A stretch of DNA of 32,866 bases from Chloroflexota bacterium (GCA_015222205.1 JADFUW010000007.1:1-32866); one strand, 5' to 3'. Positions 1 through 7,571 are shown, numbered from the stretch's first letter. Numbers and translations are program-made. Notes: generated by a model from the letters alone, not told the origin.

Positions 1-1
1 G

Positions 2-325
2 AAGAGCGTACTTGAAGAAGATGATTTTATCCAGAGCAAGGCTTTCCTGCGTTCTTTTATTAAGAGAATCCAAGTGAATGGCAGTCAGGTTACAGTAGAC
101 TACAAGCCACCATCACCTGCGAGATATGGCAGTGGTAAAGAGGTAACCGAAGTTCTGCCTATTGTTACCCTTGGTGGAGCTGAGGGGACTCGAACCCCTG
201 ACCTCCTCCGTGCAAAGGAGGCGCTCTCCCGGCTGAGCTACAGCCCCGCTTATCAAAGGTATTATAAACAAAAGAGGGTCTTGTTGACAATTTACCCTGA
301 GGTCAGGGTGAAGAGGTCGTGTTGA
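2..325 (+). CDS. C-terminal end of a large serine-type site-specific recombinase (5' truncated by window edge)
   Basis: The reading frame is open from base 2 and ends at TGA 323-325. About 107 residues are visible. The segment reading FLRSFIKRIQVNGSQVTVDY resembles the C-terminal part of large serine recombinases, a charged helix followed by a short beta strand. The frame then runs through the complement of the tRNA-Ala gene, giving the tell-tale GTRTPDLL and LSRLSYSP words, and ends about 75 bases beyond the tRNA. The C-terminus is therefore dictated by the host attachment site, as expected for an element that integrated into the tRNA 3' end from the left. The catalytic N-terminal domain is outside the window, so recombinase subfamily and activity cannot be judged. 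A phage integrase of another family with a similar tail is a less likely alternative. Confidence 0.7.
   Translation, partial: KSVLEEDDFIQSKAFLRSFIKRIQVNGSQVTVDYKPPSPARYGSGKEVTEVLPIVTLGGAEGTRTPDLLRAKEALSRLSYSPAYQRYYKQKRVLLTIYPEVRVKRSC
172..247 (-). tRNA. tRNA-Ala (anticodon TGC), CCA encoded
   Basis: The complementary strand folds as a complete 76-nt cloverleaf. The acceptor GGGGCTG pairs with CAGCTCC with one G-U pair. The D arm is GCTC/GAGC, the anticodon stem is CTCC/GGAG-like with loop TTTGCAC giving anticodon TGC, and the T arm is AGGGG TTCGAGT CCCCT. The discriminator A is followed by an encoded CCA at 172-174. The tRNA 3' half is overlapped on the other strand by the recombinase reading frame, so this gene is the probable attachment site of the element to the left. 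A minus-strand promoter lies just upstream. Confidence 0.96.
261..290 (-). promoter_or_regulatory. Promoter of tRNA-Ala
   Basis: On the minus strand a TTGTCA -35 hexamer (285-290) and a perfect TATAAT -10 hexamer (261-266) are separated by 18 bases. Transcription would start near 254, about seven bases before the mature tRNA 5' end at 247. A second copy of the TTGTCAAC segment lies 38 bases further upstream at 321-328, within an imperfect tandem duplication. Confidence 0.6.
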
Positions 326-357
326 CAATTGGTCCCGCAATCAGAGTAAAAGGGAGC
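274..357. repeat. Imperfect tandem duplication upstream of tRNA-Ala, with an inverted repeat
   Basis: Two copies of a roughly 38-bp unit begin near 274 and 313. They share GAGG, then GTTGACAATT at 283-292 and 321-330, then a diverged CCC, TCAG and GTAA/GTGAA pattern. The first copy carries a perfect 7-bp inverted repeat, ACCCTGA (294-300) with TCAGGGT (303-309). The duplication covers the tRNA promoter -35 region and the recombinase stop codon, so it may be linked to the integration event. Confidence 0.5.
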
Positions 358-446
358 CTATTCGCAATCTATTCGAGTACCTGAATAGTATGATAGTATA
401 GAAAGTAAACCAGTACCTTTAGATAAGCAGATAAGTAGAGGGTCAA

Positions 447-1253
447 ATGACAGTAGCTAATATTGCTATCTTGCTGGCAACCGGTATCGGTGTTGGCTTC
501 GCCGGCGGTCTTCTGGGTGTAGGCGGTGCCTTCATTATGACACCGGTTCAGTATATGGTATTCACCAATATGGGCGTCTCCCCAGATATAGCTATAAAGT
601 TGGCTTTCGGCACCAGTCTAATGGTGATTCTGCCTACTGCTGCCAGCGGTGCCTGGAGGCATCATAGGGAAGGAGCAGTGTGGTGGAAAGCGGCCCTTAT
701 TATGGGTGGCTGTGGTCTGGTTTGTGCTTTCGGTGGGGCAACTCTGGCTAGCTATCTCCCCGGGGTAATACTAAAGATAGTCTTTGGTGTTGTAGTCATA
801 GCAGCTGGTGTCGGCATGCTCATCCGTGGCCCAATGGAGGCTAATGAAGAACCGAAGAAGAACCCCTGGCTGTGGGCAGTCTGGGCAGTGCCGGTAGGAC
901 TCATTAGCGGCCTCGTTGGTCTTGGTGGTGGTATATTAGCCGTTCCCATAATGGTGCTGGCACTCAAGTTGAAGATGCATGATGCGGTAGCTACATCCTT
1001 AGCCGTTATCATGATTACCAGCATTGGGGGTATAGTAGGTTATATTGTAAACGGGCAGGGTATCCTTGGATTGCCGGCCCATTCCATAGGCTATGTTAAT
1101 CTAGAGTCTTGGGCATTATTAGCTAGTACCAGTATTGCTATGGCACAGGTTGGGGCCAGAACTGCCTATAGGCTACCTGCCAAGAAACTAAAGTATATAT
1201 TTATTGGTGTCATGTTCTATATGGGGCTGAGGATGCTCGGCATCTCTGGCTGA
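447..1253 (+). CDS. Sulfite exporter TauE/SafE family membrane protein
   Basis: A 268-residue polytopic membrane protein with about eight hydrophobic segments, the usual size for the TauE/SafE (DUF81) family. It carries the two family glycine-rich repeats: GGLLGVGGAFIMTPV at residues 20-34 and a second LVGLGGGILAVPIMV near residues 156-170. Each half contains one, consistent with the internal duplication of the family. Members export small organosulfonates, sulfite or related anions across the inner membrane; the substrate here cannot be told. The ATG start is preceded by AGAGGG at a normal distance. The gene is alone, and convergent with the feoB membrane gene 26 bases downstream. Confidence 0.88.
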   Translation: MTVANIAILLATGIGVGFAGGLLGVGGAFIMTPVQYMVFTNMGVSPDIAIKLAFGTSLMVILPTAASGAWRHHREGAVWWKAALIMGGCGLVCAFGGATLASYLPGVILKIVFGVVVIAAGVGMLIRGPMEANEEPKKNPWLWAVWAVPVGLISGLVGLGGGILAVPIMVLALKLKMHDAVATSLAVIMITSIGGIVGYIVNGQGILGLPAHSIGYVNLESWALLASTSIAMAQVGARTAYRLPAKKLKYIFIGVMFYMGLRMLGISG

Positions 1254-1279
1254 GCGTCCTAAGTCTTGGCTAATACTGT

Positions 1280-2620
1280 CTAACCACCGATAGCCACCCT
1301 GCCAATCTGGTAGATAAGGGTAGCGGCAATCCAGGCGACACCGGTAGAATAGGCTATGGAAAACCAGGGCCACTTTCGGGAATTGGTCTCGCTCCTAATG
1401 GTACCAATAGTAGCCACACAGGGCACATAGAGGAGGCTGAAGACCATAAAGGCAAAGGCGATAAGTGGTGTCCAGCCAAGCTGAGCCATTAAAGCACTTC
1501 CCAAGGCCCCTTCTTCAACAGCAAAGATGGCTCCCATAGACCCGACTACGACCTCTTTAGCTAGAAATCCGAAAACAAGGCTTGCCGCTGCCTGCCACTC
1601 ACCAAAGCCACAGGGTATAAACACCGGGGCAAAGAAGCTTCCCAAATGCCCTAGCCAGCTCCCGGTGCTGGCATACTCTACACCCCAGGGCATGCTAGCC
1701 AGAACCCAGACGAGTACCACCACCCCAAAGATAACAGTTCCTGCCCGCCTCAAGAAGAGCCTGCCCCGCTCCCACATGTGCACTGCTACCCCGGTTGGGG
1801 TGGGGAGTCGGTAGGGGGGTAACTCCATGACAAAGTGGCCTGATTCTCCACGAAACAGGGTTTTGCGGAATAACCAGGCGCTAAAGATGGCTGCGCCGAT
1901 ACCAATCATATACATGGCAAAGACTACCAACCCTGCGTGGGCAGTGAAAAAGACACCGGCGAGGAGGACAAAGATAGGCAGGCGGGCGCCACAGGATATA
2001 AAGGGACTAACCAGCATGGTTGTTAGCCTGTCCCTGGGGTTCTCTATGGTTCGGCAGGCCATAACGGCCGGGATAGTGCAACCGAAGCCCAGCATCAGGG
2101 GGATAAATGAACGGCCATGCAGCCCTATTTTATGCATTGCCCGGTCCATAACGAAGGCAGCCCGTGCTAGGTAGCCACAGTCTTCCAGGACGGATATGGC
2201 GACGAAAAGAAGGAATATGGGCGGTACGAAGATGAGCACTGAGCCGACTCCAGAAATAATACCATCGGATAGAAGTGAGCCAGCCCAACCACCAATGACT
2301 GATGCTTGCTCAGCTAAATAGCCAAAACCAGTATCAATCAAGTCCATAAGGGGCACTGATGCCGCAAAGACAAATTGAAACATGCCATACATTATCCCCA
2401 GAAATATGGGGATACCTGCCCAGCGATTGACCAGCACCTTATCAATCTTATCCGAGGTGGTAACCTTTTCTACCCGCGGCTTTTTCAGGGTATCTTTAAG
2501 TAAGCCACCGATGAATCCGTATCTTTCGCCGGCGATTACAGTTTCGCTATCGTCGCCAAAAATATGTTTAAGGTGGGTAAGGCTCTTGTTTCTGGCTTGT
2601 ATTATCTCTTCTTGACTCAA
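1280..2620 (-). CDS. feoB: FeoB membrane (permease) half, separate polypeptide
   Basis: A 446-residue protein corresponding to the FeoB part after the GTPase domain. Residues 1-70 carry the end of the cytosolic spacer (ERYGFIGGLL, then KIDKVLVNRWAGIPIF). The rest is multi-pass membrane with the two nucleoside-recognition (Gate) segments, including GFGCTIPAVMACRTIENPRD near 178-197 and YVPCVATIGTIRSETNS near the C-terminus. Both contain the Cys typical of FeoB pore segments. It should transport Fe2+ across the inner membrane. The start is TTG at 2618-2620, overlapping the TGA stop of the GTPase gene as TTGA, which indicates translational coupling. The two proteins total about 672 residues, the size of an intact FeoB, and no domain is missing. 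Confidence 0.9.
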   Translation of the reverse strand: MSQEEIIQARNKSLTHLKHIFGDDSETVIAGERYGFIGGLLKDTLKKPRVEKVTTSDKIDKVLVNRWAGIPIFLGIMYGMFQFVFAASVPLMDLIDTGFGYLAEQASVIGGWAGSLLSDGIISGVGSVLIFVPPIFLLFVAISVLEDCGYLARAAFVMDRAMHKIGLHGRSFIPLMLGFGCTIPAVMACRTIENPRDRLTTMLVSPFISCGARLPIFVLLAGVFFTAHAGLVVFAMYMIGIGAAIFSAWLFRKTLFRGESGHFVMELPPYRLPTPTGVAVHMWERGRLFLRRAGTVIFGVVVLVWVLASMPWGVEYASTGSWLGHLGSFFAPVFIPCGFGEWQAAASLVFGFLAKEVVVGSMGAIFAVEEGALGSALMAQLGWTPLIAFAFMVFSLLYVPCVATIGTIRSETNSRKWPWFSIAYSTGVAWIAATLIYQIGRVAIGG

Positions 2621-3297
2621 ATCTTGATGCCTATCTTTCCCAGTACTTCACTGTCCTCTTCAAGGAGTTTTATGGCTAGCCACCGGGGTGGAAACTGATG
2701 TGAAAGCTCCTCATCTTTAGTAATAAGTGTTTCTAACTCCTTTATGTGTTCCTCCAGTTCACTACCGTAGTAGAGCTTGATCTTTTTAATAATAGTCTTA
2801 CCTTCAAACACGTTCACTATTTCTTGAAGCAGCTTGTTGTGGCTCTCTTTGCGTGTGGCTATCATTGGTATTACCGGTGCTCCCAGCTCTCGGGTAAGAC
2901 TATCAGCGTCAATCTTATAGTTGCGGGATTCAGCCACATCCATCATGTTAAGAGCGACTACCAGATTGGCTTCCAGCTCAATGAGCTGGACAGTGAGGTA
3001 TAGGTTTCTCTCCAGGTTTGAAGCATCTACGATATCCACTACCACATCCGGCCTATCTTCCAGTATGAAATTACGTGCCACCACCTCATCCGGAGAATAG
3101 GCGGTCAGGCTATAAACGCCGGGTAGGTCCACTACCTTGACTTTATAACCCCGGTAGCGGTAGCTTCCCTCTTTTTTTTCTACGGTTACGCCGGGCCAGT
3201 TCCCCACGTGCTGATGGGCGCCGGTTAGATTGTTAAACACCGTGGTCTTTCCTGAATTAGGATTTCCGGCTAGGGCAATGGTTATTTCTTTAGCCAT
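2617..3297 (-). CDS. feoB: FeoB small GTPase domain protein, separate polypeptide
   Basis: A 226-residue G protein equal to the N-terminal domain of FeoB. Visible motifs are G1 GNPNSGKT (11-18), the G2 region with GNWPGVTVEKKEG (32-44), G3 DLPG (57-60) and G4 NMMD (117-120). The family signature YSLTAYSPDE follows G3. After about residue 165 comes the helical spacer that transmits nucleotide state to the membrane domain. The protein stops at TGA 2617-2619, precisely where the next cistron begins. The start overlaps the upstream feoA by eight bases. All GTPase motifs are intact, which argues for a natural split and not decay, although a sequencing frameshift cannot be excluded from one sequence. 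Confidence 0.92.
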   Translation of the reverse strand: MAKEITIALAGNPNSGKTTVFNNLTGAHQHVGNWPGVTVEKKEGSYRYRGYKVKVVDLPGVYSLTAYSPDEVVARNFILEDRPDVVVDIVDASNLERNLYLTVQLIELEANLVVALNMMDVAESRNYKIDADSLTRELGAPVIPMIATRKESHNKLLQEIVNVFEGKTIIKKIKLYYGSELEEHIKELETLITKDEELSHQFPPRWLAIKLLEEDSEVLGKIGIKI

Positions 3298-3532
3298 TTA
3301 TTCTCTCCACCATAATCTTCTGAGCTACGCCAAAACCCAGAACTAGCCTTGAGCCCCTGAGGTCAATAAGGATGGGCCCTGCACTCTGGCTATTTATGAC
3401 CCTTAAAGTTGTTCCCGGGGTTAAACCCATATCCGTTAGTCGTCTAGCTAGCCCCCGACCGGCTCTAATATCAACTACCGTAGCCTTTTCACCCGGACTG
3501 ACCATGGCTAATGGCATGGATTGCCTCACCAT
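3290..3532 (-). CDS. feoA: FeoA family protein (first upstream of FeoB)
   Basis: An 80-residue SH3-like FeoA protein. The conserved pattern GEKATVVDIRAGRGLARRLTDMGLTPGTTLRVI (about 13-45) is followed by GPILIDLRGSRLVLGFGVAQKI. FeoA proteins are cytosolic partners that bind FeoB and support Fe2+ uptake. The ATG at 3530-3532 is chosen over two internal ATGs because GGAGGT sits seven bases ahead of it. It begins directly after the stop of the other feoA gene and its 3' end overlaps the GTPase gene by eight bases, so the four genes form one tightly coupled operon. Confidence 0.9.
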   Translation of the reverse strand: MVRQSMPLAMVSPGEKATVVDIRAGRGLARRLTDMGLTPGTTLRVINSQSAGPILIDLRGSRLVLGFGVAQKIMVERING

Positions 3533-3766
3533 TTATGCCACCTCCACATATACATTAGCCGCTTCTTCCTTACGCAGTGATAGGTGATAGCCCTTTAACT
3601 TAATCCAGATGGGGTCTCCCATAGGTGCGATACGCTCTACCTCAACCGTTGTCTTGGGGATTACCCCCATATCCAGGAGGCGCCGATGGATTTGCCCGCT
3701 ACTGCCCACCTGGCTTATCTTGCCTCTCTCGCCCGGTTTCATATCACTTAAAGGTTTAACCATCAT
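3533..3766 (-). CDS. feoA: FeoA family protein (first gene of the feo operon)
   Basis: A 77-residue FeoA paralogue. KPGERGKISQVGSSGQIHRRLLDMGVIPKTTVEVERIAPMGDPIWIKLKGYHLSLRKEEA covers the whole SH3-like barrel, ending with the family's LSLRKEEA segment. It differs clearly from the second FeoA copy, so the two are old paralogues and not a recent duplication. Two-copy feoA operons occur in several anaerobes; the second copy may bind a different face of FeoB, but that is inference. The ATG pair at 3761-3766 follows AGGAGG and sits inside a large near-palindrome described separately. It heads a four-gene operon feoA-feoA-feoB(GTPase)-feoB(membrane). Confidence 0.9.
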   Translation of the reverse strand: MMVKPLSDMKPGERGKISQVGSSGQIHRRLLDMGVIPKTTVEVERIAPMGDPIWIKLKGYHLSLRKEEAANVYVEVA

Positions 3767-3779
3767 ATGATGTTAACCT
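3752..3779. promoter_or_regulatory. Near-palindrome over the ribosome-binding site and start codon of the first feoA
   Basis: The arms AGGTTTAACCATCAT (3752-3766) and ATGATGTTAACCT (3767-3779) are complementary apart from two single-base insertions, with a perfect CATCATATGATG centre. The element covers the AGGAGG ribosome-binding site and both start ATGs. It could be a metalloregulator operator, since the outer halves resemble the AGGTTA-type halves bound by DtxR/MntR-type repressors, or an RNA hairpin that hides the start. Neither reading is proven. Confidence 0.35.
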
Positions 3780-3874
3780 CCTTTTCTTCCCAACCCCTAT
3801 AAACCCTGAGAATTTACCTTAAATACAAGCCGCCTTTATATAGCCTTTATCTACAGTAAGTATAGCCAAAGAAT

Positions 3875-4324
3875 TCACTTTTTATTTCTTTTTTTGCGGC
3901 ACTCAGCGCAATAACCGGTCATATGAACCTCTACCCCGGTGATATCAAACCCCTTCTTGCAGGCTATTTCTTTTTTCATCTCTTGGCATAGCTCGCACCC
4001 AAATTCTACAATTTTACCACAGCCGAGGCATACCAGATGATGATGCTCAGCAGACGGCTTGACCTCATAGTGATGATGAGCCTCATCAAAGTGAAGCTCC
4101 TGTACTAAACCCAGTTTCTTGAGTGCCTGCAGGTTTCGGTAGACAGTGGATAGGCTGATGCCGGGTTGCCTGTCTCGGGCAAGGCGATAGATATCATCAG
4201 CATCCAGGTGTTTATGTCCCCGGCTGATGATATCTAGGATTAGAGCTCGCTGACTCGTCATCCTCAGCCCGGCGGAGCCTAATTCCCGGCGACTATGCTC
4301 TAAAGTGTGCTTTTTAGTAGGCAT
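3875..4324 (-). CDS. Fur family metal-responsive transcriptional regulator
   Basis: A 149-residue regulator. The N-terminal winged helix includes RMTSQRALILDIISRGHKHLDADDIY and the recognition helix ISLSTVYRNLQALKKLGLV. The C-terminal dimerization and metal part begins with the HHHLVCLGCGKIVEF motif; further Cys residues lie in the CELC and YCAEC pairs, together forming two CxxC pairs for structural zinc. It represses metal uptake or stress genes when metal-loaded; whether it is Fur, Zur or PerR cannot be decided by eye. Its position beside the feo operon favours iron. A frame extension to GTG 4366 is rejected because that codon lies inside the -10 region of a strong promoter, so ATG 4324 is used. 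Confidence 0.9.
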   Translation of the reverse strand: MPTKKHTLEHSRRELGSAGLRMTSQRALILDIISRGHKHLDADDIYRLARDRQPGISLSTVYRNLQALKKLGLVQELHFDEAHHHYEVKPSAEHHHLVCLGCGKIVEFGCELCQEMKKEIACKKGFDITGVEVHMTGYCAECRKKRNKK

Positions 4325-4356
4325 TTTATTATCGCTAATGCTTATTATTTGCAATA

Positions 4357-4385
4357 AGTATAACACATAGATATCTTCCTGTCAA
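4357..4385 (-). promoter_or_regulatory. Promoter of the Fur-family gene
   Basis: On the minus strand a perfect TTGACA (4380-4385) and TATACT (4357-4362) are separated by exactly 17 bases. The predicted start near 4350 gives a leader of about 26 bases. The leader contains loosely symmetric AT-rich words (TTATTGC and GCGATAA around AATAATAAGCATTA) that might be an autoregulatory operator, but they do not match a Fur box well. Confidence 0.7.
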
Positions 4386-4435
4386 TATCTATTCTGGGGT
4401 TTCAGCCAAAAATTTTGGAGGGCAGGTTAGAAATC

Positions 4436-5251
4436 CTAGGCTTCCAGCTGTCTCTTTATATCGGGAATAGCCCGTTGAGCGGCTCGCTCACCCCGGAGAA
4501 TTAGCTCCCGGGCTCGGTTGAAATTATCAGGGCGGATGTGTCCCACGCTGGGAGCAATGGTTACATCAGCCTCCCTGAGCCCTGACATCGCTGCTTGATA
4601 GCCCATAATATACATCATCCGTATCAGTACACTGAAGATGTTTGGCTCCTTTGGCTTCTCTAAATCCTCGGGTATTGCTTTTTGAAGTCTGTCACCGATA
4701 TAGGGAACTACATTTACCGCAATAACAAGGTCGGCACCCATTTCCCTGAGGACCCTCACTGGCAGCGGGTCAACTAGAGCGCCATCAATTAAATACTGCC
4801 CTTGCCATTTAGCTGGGGTAAATATTACCGGCATAGAGACACTGGCTCTCACTGCTTCTACCACTGAACCCTGCTTCATTACCACCTCGCCACAGGTATT
4901 TATATCAGTAGCCACACAGGCAAAGGGTATCTTTAGGTCCTCAAAGTCTATGTTACCGATAACCGACTTTAACCAGTGGGTAATCTTTTTCCCCTTAATG
5001 AAACCCCTGGTGGGTATGGTGAAGTCAGTCAGAGACATCACCCGCCGCCGACTCAGCCCCGTTACTGCGCTTGTTATCTGACCGATATCCTTCCCGGCGG
5101 CATAAAAAGCACCGATTATAGCGCCGACACTGGCACCAGCTACCATGTCAATGGGGATACCCTTCCTTTCCAGGACAGCGAGCACACCAACATGAGCCAA
5201 ACCCCGAGCTACCCCACTACTCAGAGCCAGTCCCACCTTTTTTCTTCCCAA
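4436..5251 (-). CDS. Patatin-like phospholipase family protein (RssA/NTE type)
   Basis: A 271-residue alpha/beta hydrolase of the bacterial patatin group. The nucleophile elbow is GASVG (39-43, Ser41). The catalytic aspartate is in DGALVDPLPV (Asp156), completing the Ser-Asp dyad. The oxyanion loop reads SSGVARGLAHVG instead of the usual GGGARGLAH, with the central Gly and Arg-Gly retained, so activity is probably kept. No signal peptide or membrane segment is seen; it would be a cytosolic lipase acting on phospholipid or acyl-thioester. It sits 29 bases after the HerA-like gene in the same direction and is likely cotranscribed. Its substrate cannot be inferred. Confidence 0.9.
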   Translation of the reverse strand: MGRKKVGLALSSGVARGLAHVGVLAVLERKGIPIDMVAGASVGAIIGAFYAAGKDIGQITSAVTGLSRRRVMSLTDFTIPTRGFIKGKKITHWLKSVIGNIDFEDLKIPFACVATDINTCGEVVMKQGSVVEAVRASVSMPVIFTPAKWQGQYLIDGALVDPLPVRVLREMGADLVIAVNVVPYIGDRLQKAIPEDLEKPKEPNIFSVLIRMMYIMGYQAAMSGLREADVTIAPSVGHIRPDNFNRARELILRGERAAQRAIPDIKRQLEA

Positions 5252-5280
5252 TTCAACCTACCCCTTTCATATTCAAATCT

Positions 5281-6894
5281 CTATTCCCAAAGCTCCTCAA
5301 TATCTGTCTCAGCTTGTTTAATAGCCTCAGCCTCTCCCTTAGGGATAAAGTCCTTATAGGACTCAGCCGAACCATATTCTCTGATTTTAATTACCACGGG
5401 CATGGGCACAGCGTGACCAAAGATAAGTACCTGCTGTTTGGATGCCAGCTTGGCCAGTACCGATTTGAGCTCACTCTTGCCGGATACTCCCGCCAGGACA
5501 CTATCAATATCACGCTCGTTGTCCAAAAGGCAGGTTATTTTAGTTCCCATTTGTGACATAACCTCATCATCAATGCCGCTGGGGCGCTGGTCGATTACCA
5601 AAAGTGTAACGTTATACTTACGCATCTCACGGGCAATAATGCCGAAGATGGTCTGGCTGGCTACCTCGGAACTCAAGAATTTATGTGCCTCCTCAATGGT
5701 TATCACCAGAGGAGTAGGGCGAGCTGCATCTTCGCCCATCGCTCTCTCCATCCTCTCCTGATATTGGGCGTAGATGCGGCGGGTGAGCATATTGGCTACC
5801 AGGATATAAGATGTGATATCCCTGTATCTGCCAAACTCCAGAACTACATTTATACCCCGGTCAAGATATTCCAGAATGCTTTTTACAGCATTAGTCGGGG
5901 CGTGAGGCTCTATAAAGGGGAGCCGCCTGATAGTTGCCAACCCCCTCTGTAGGTTCTGAAGGGTGCTCTCATGTATGTTCAAACCGTCGGGCAATTCCTC
6001 GGCATCTTTCAGGTCCAGGGTGCTCTGCAGCCAGCTTTTACCAAATCTTACGGATAGCTGGTATACAGCTTCAACGGCAAGGTCGGTAAGATTTAAGGTC
6101 TGACGCAGCAGTCCTATATCTCCAGGCTCTATCTCATCATAGCCTACCCTGACCACAAAGTCGGTGCTTACCCCCCGACGCCGTGAGTTCTCCTCGTCAA
6201 GGGTAAACACGGCTACATTTGATGGGAAAAGCTGTTTTAGCGCCTTAACTGGCGGGCCTCCTTCCCTAGTCCCCGCCCAGCCATACTCGTTATGCATATC
6301 AAAGATTAAGTTTACCGCTTTGCTCTTCTGCAGCATGCCGATAAGCAGGATTCTGGTGAGGAAGGTCTTGCCGGTGCCACTTTTACCAAAGATGCCATTG
6401 GAACGCTTAACCAGCTCCTCAAGGTTAAGACAAAGCTTGGTCTCCATATCCAGGGGATTACCAATCCAGAATCTTTCCTTATCCTCTTTGCCAAAGACTA
6501 ACTCCATATCCCGGTTTGAAGCCAAACTTACTGGTGAGAAGTGAGCGGGTATTGTCTTTACTGGCTGTGGCCCCTCAATCAGGCTGGTAATGTTACCACC
6601 GATGGTAAGATAAGGAGAAACATGGAGTGTCCCATAGGTACTGGTGCCGGCTAGTACCTCAGCTATAAAGGGGTCAGAGGCGTCAGGGGGGGTAAGGGTA
6701 AGCTTCGGGTCAATTACGCCCAGGCTGATATCGGTTATCATGCCAAAGAAACGCTGTTTTTGCCCCTCAATAGTGACATACTGCCCCACTACCATATCCT
6801 CAACCGAGGCTGAGTTGTCCAGCCTGACCTCCACCCCCTTATTCAGGGAACCGGCGGTAACAATACCCAGCCTCTTGCTATTCTCCTGACTCAT
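5281..6894 (-). CDS. HerA-like ATPase (HAS-barrel plus DUF87/FtsK-HerA motor)
   Basis: A 537-residue ATPase. Residues 8-115 form a HAS-barrel-like beta domain. The motor follows: Walker A GKSGTGKT (170-177), a FDMHNEYG segment near 198-205, Walker B LVITIEEAH (396-404) and the IDQRPSGID sensor/arginine region near 435. HerA family ATPases are hexameric DNA translocases that work with the NurA nuclease, in archaea for end resection and in bacteria also in phage-defence systems. Here the HAS-barrel protein is immediately upstream and a NurA-like protein is encoded about 2.1 kb further up on the same strand. GAGG eight bases before the ATG supports the start. Whether the role is repair or defence is unknown. 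Confidence 0.85.
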   Translation of the reverse strand: MSQENSKRLGIVTAGSLNKGVEVRLDNSASVEDMVVGQYVTIEGQKQRFFGMITDISLGVIDPKLTLTPPDASDPFIAEVLAGTSTYGTLHVSPYLTIGGNITSLIEGPQPVKTIPAHFSPVSLASNRDMELVFGKEDKERFWIGNPLDMETKLCLNLEELVKRSNGIFGKSGTGKTFLTRILLIGMLQKSKAVNLIFDMHNEYGWAGTREGGPPVKALKQLFPSNVAVFTLDEENSRRRGVSTDFVVRVGYDEIEPGDIGLLRQTLNLTDLAVEAVYQLSVRFGKSWLQSTLDLKDAEELPDGLNIHESTLQNLQRGLATIRRLPFIEPHAPTNAVKSILEYLDRGINVVLEFGRYRDITSYILVANMLTRRIYAQYQERMERAMGEDAARPTPLVITIEEAHKFLSSEVASQTIFGIIAREMRKYNVTLLVIDQRPSGIDDEVMSQMGTKITCLLDNERDIDSVLAGVSGKSELKSVLAKLASKQQVLIFGHAVPMPVVIKIREYGSAESYKDFIPKGEAEAIKQAETDIEELWE

Positions 6895-6966
6895 TCTTTA
6901 ATCCTCACCATCTATTTATTAAGCAAATTAGAGGTAGTAATGCCTGCCCCATAAAATTCTCCGGTG

Positions 6967-7560
6967 TCAGGTTTGAATCCTCCCCAGAATAGCCTTGAGC
7001 TGGCTAAAATCACTACTAAGCAAGATAGCCAGTTCCTTACCAGCGGCGACCAAAAAGCTGTGAGAGTCTTCATATACCTGGCTCATCTGGCGCAAACAGG
7101 CGCTGATAAGCTCATCACTAGAAACGGGCAGGTGAGTGTTAACCAGTATATTGAGAAAATCAAGGGGCTGGCTAAAGCTTCTTACCTCCTCCGGCGAGCA
7201 CAGGTAGACAAAGCCGTGGATTCGGGCCGGCTTAGGTGGCAGGTAGTGGTGTAATTTATCATCCTGACGGTGCCCTACTACCAGGGTGCTGAATTCACTC
7301 TTAAGCAGCTTCAAGAGTTGCGGGTTTGCCTGATAGATTGCCTCCTCGCTGGCTTCATCCTTGCCCCGGGCAATGGAACGCCGCCCCGGCTCAAAGCTGG
7401 TGGTAATCGCCTGGTAGACTACCCCATATAGTTCTACCTCTGAGTCTCTGGTCTTTACCAAACTGCCCAAAGGTGGCGACTGGTAAAGCTCATAGCACTG
7501 GGCGACAAAGTCCGTGGTTGAGGCTTCAATAATCTCACCGACTCTTTGCACTTTATCCAT
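6967..7560 (-). CDS. Stand-alone HAS-barrel protein, putative HerA partner
   Basis: A 197-residue soluble protein. The N-terminal third (VGEIIEASTTDFVAQCYEL, then PPLGSLVKT and VELYGVVYQAITTSFEPGRR) has the glycine and valine spacing of a HAS barrel, the small beta domain found in HerA ATPases and ATP synthase subunits. The rest (LHHYLPPKPARIHGFVYLCSPEEVRSF and later LVAAGKELAILLSSD) is a conserved-looking helical part; I recall similar proteins in cyanobacteria, unverified. It lies 72 bases upstream of the HerA-like gene on the same strand and may be a regulatory or adaptor subunit of that motor. The function is inferred from domain and position only. Confidence 0.65.
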   Translation of the reverse strand: MDKVQRVGEIIEASTTDFVAQCYELYQSPPLGSLVKTRDSEVELYGVVYQAITTSFEPGRRSIARGKDEASEEAIYQANPQLLKLLKSEFSTLVVGHRQDDKLHHYLPPKPARIHGFVYLCSPEEVRSFSQPLDFLNILVNTHLPVSSDELISACLRQMSQVYEDSHSFLVAAGKELAILLSSDFSQLKAILGRIQT

Positions 7561-7571
7561 CCTTAATTTCC

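Noticed and set aside
74-325. Separate 83-codon gene starting at ATG 74
   Set aside because: The same frame is open to the window edge and reads as recombinase C-terminus; the ATG is internal.
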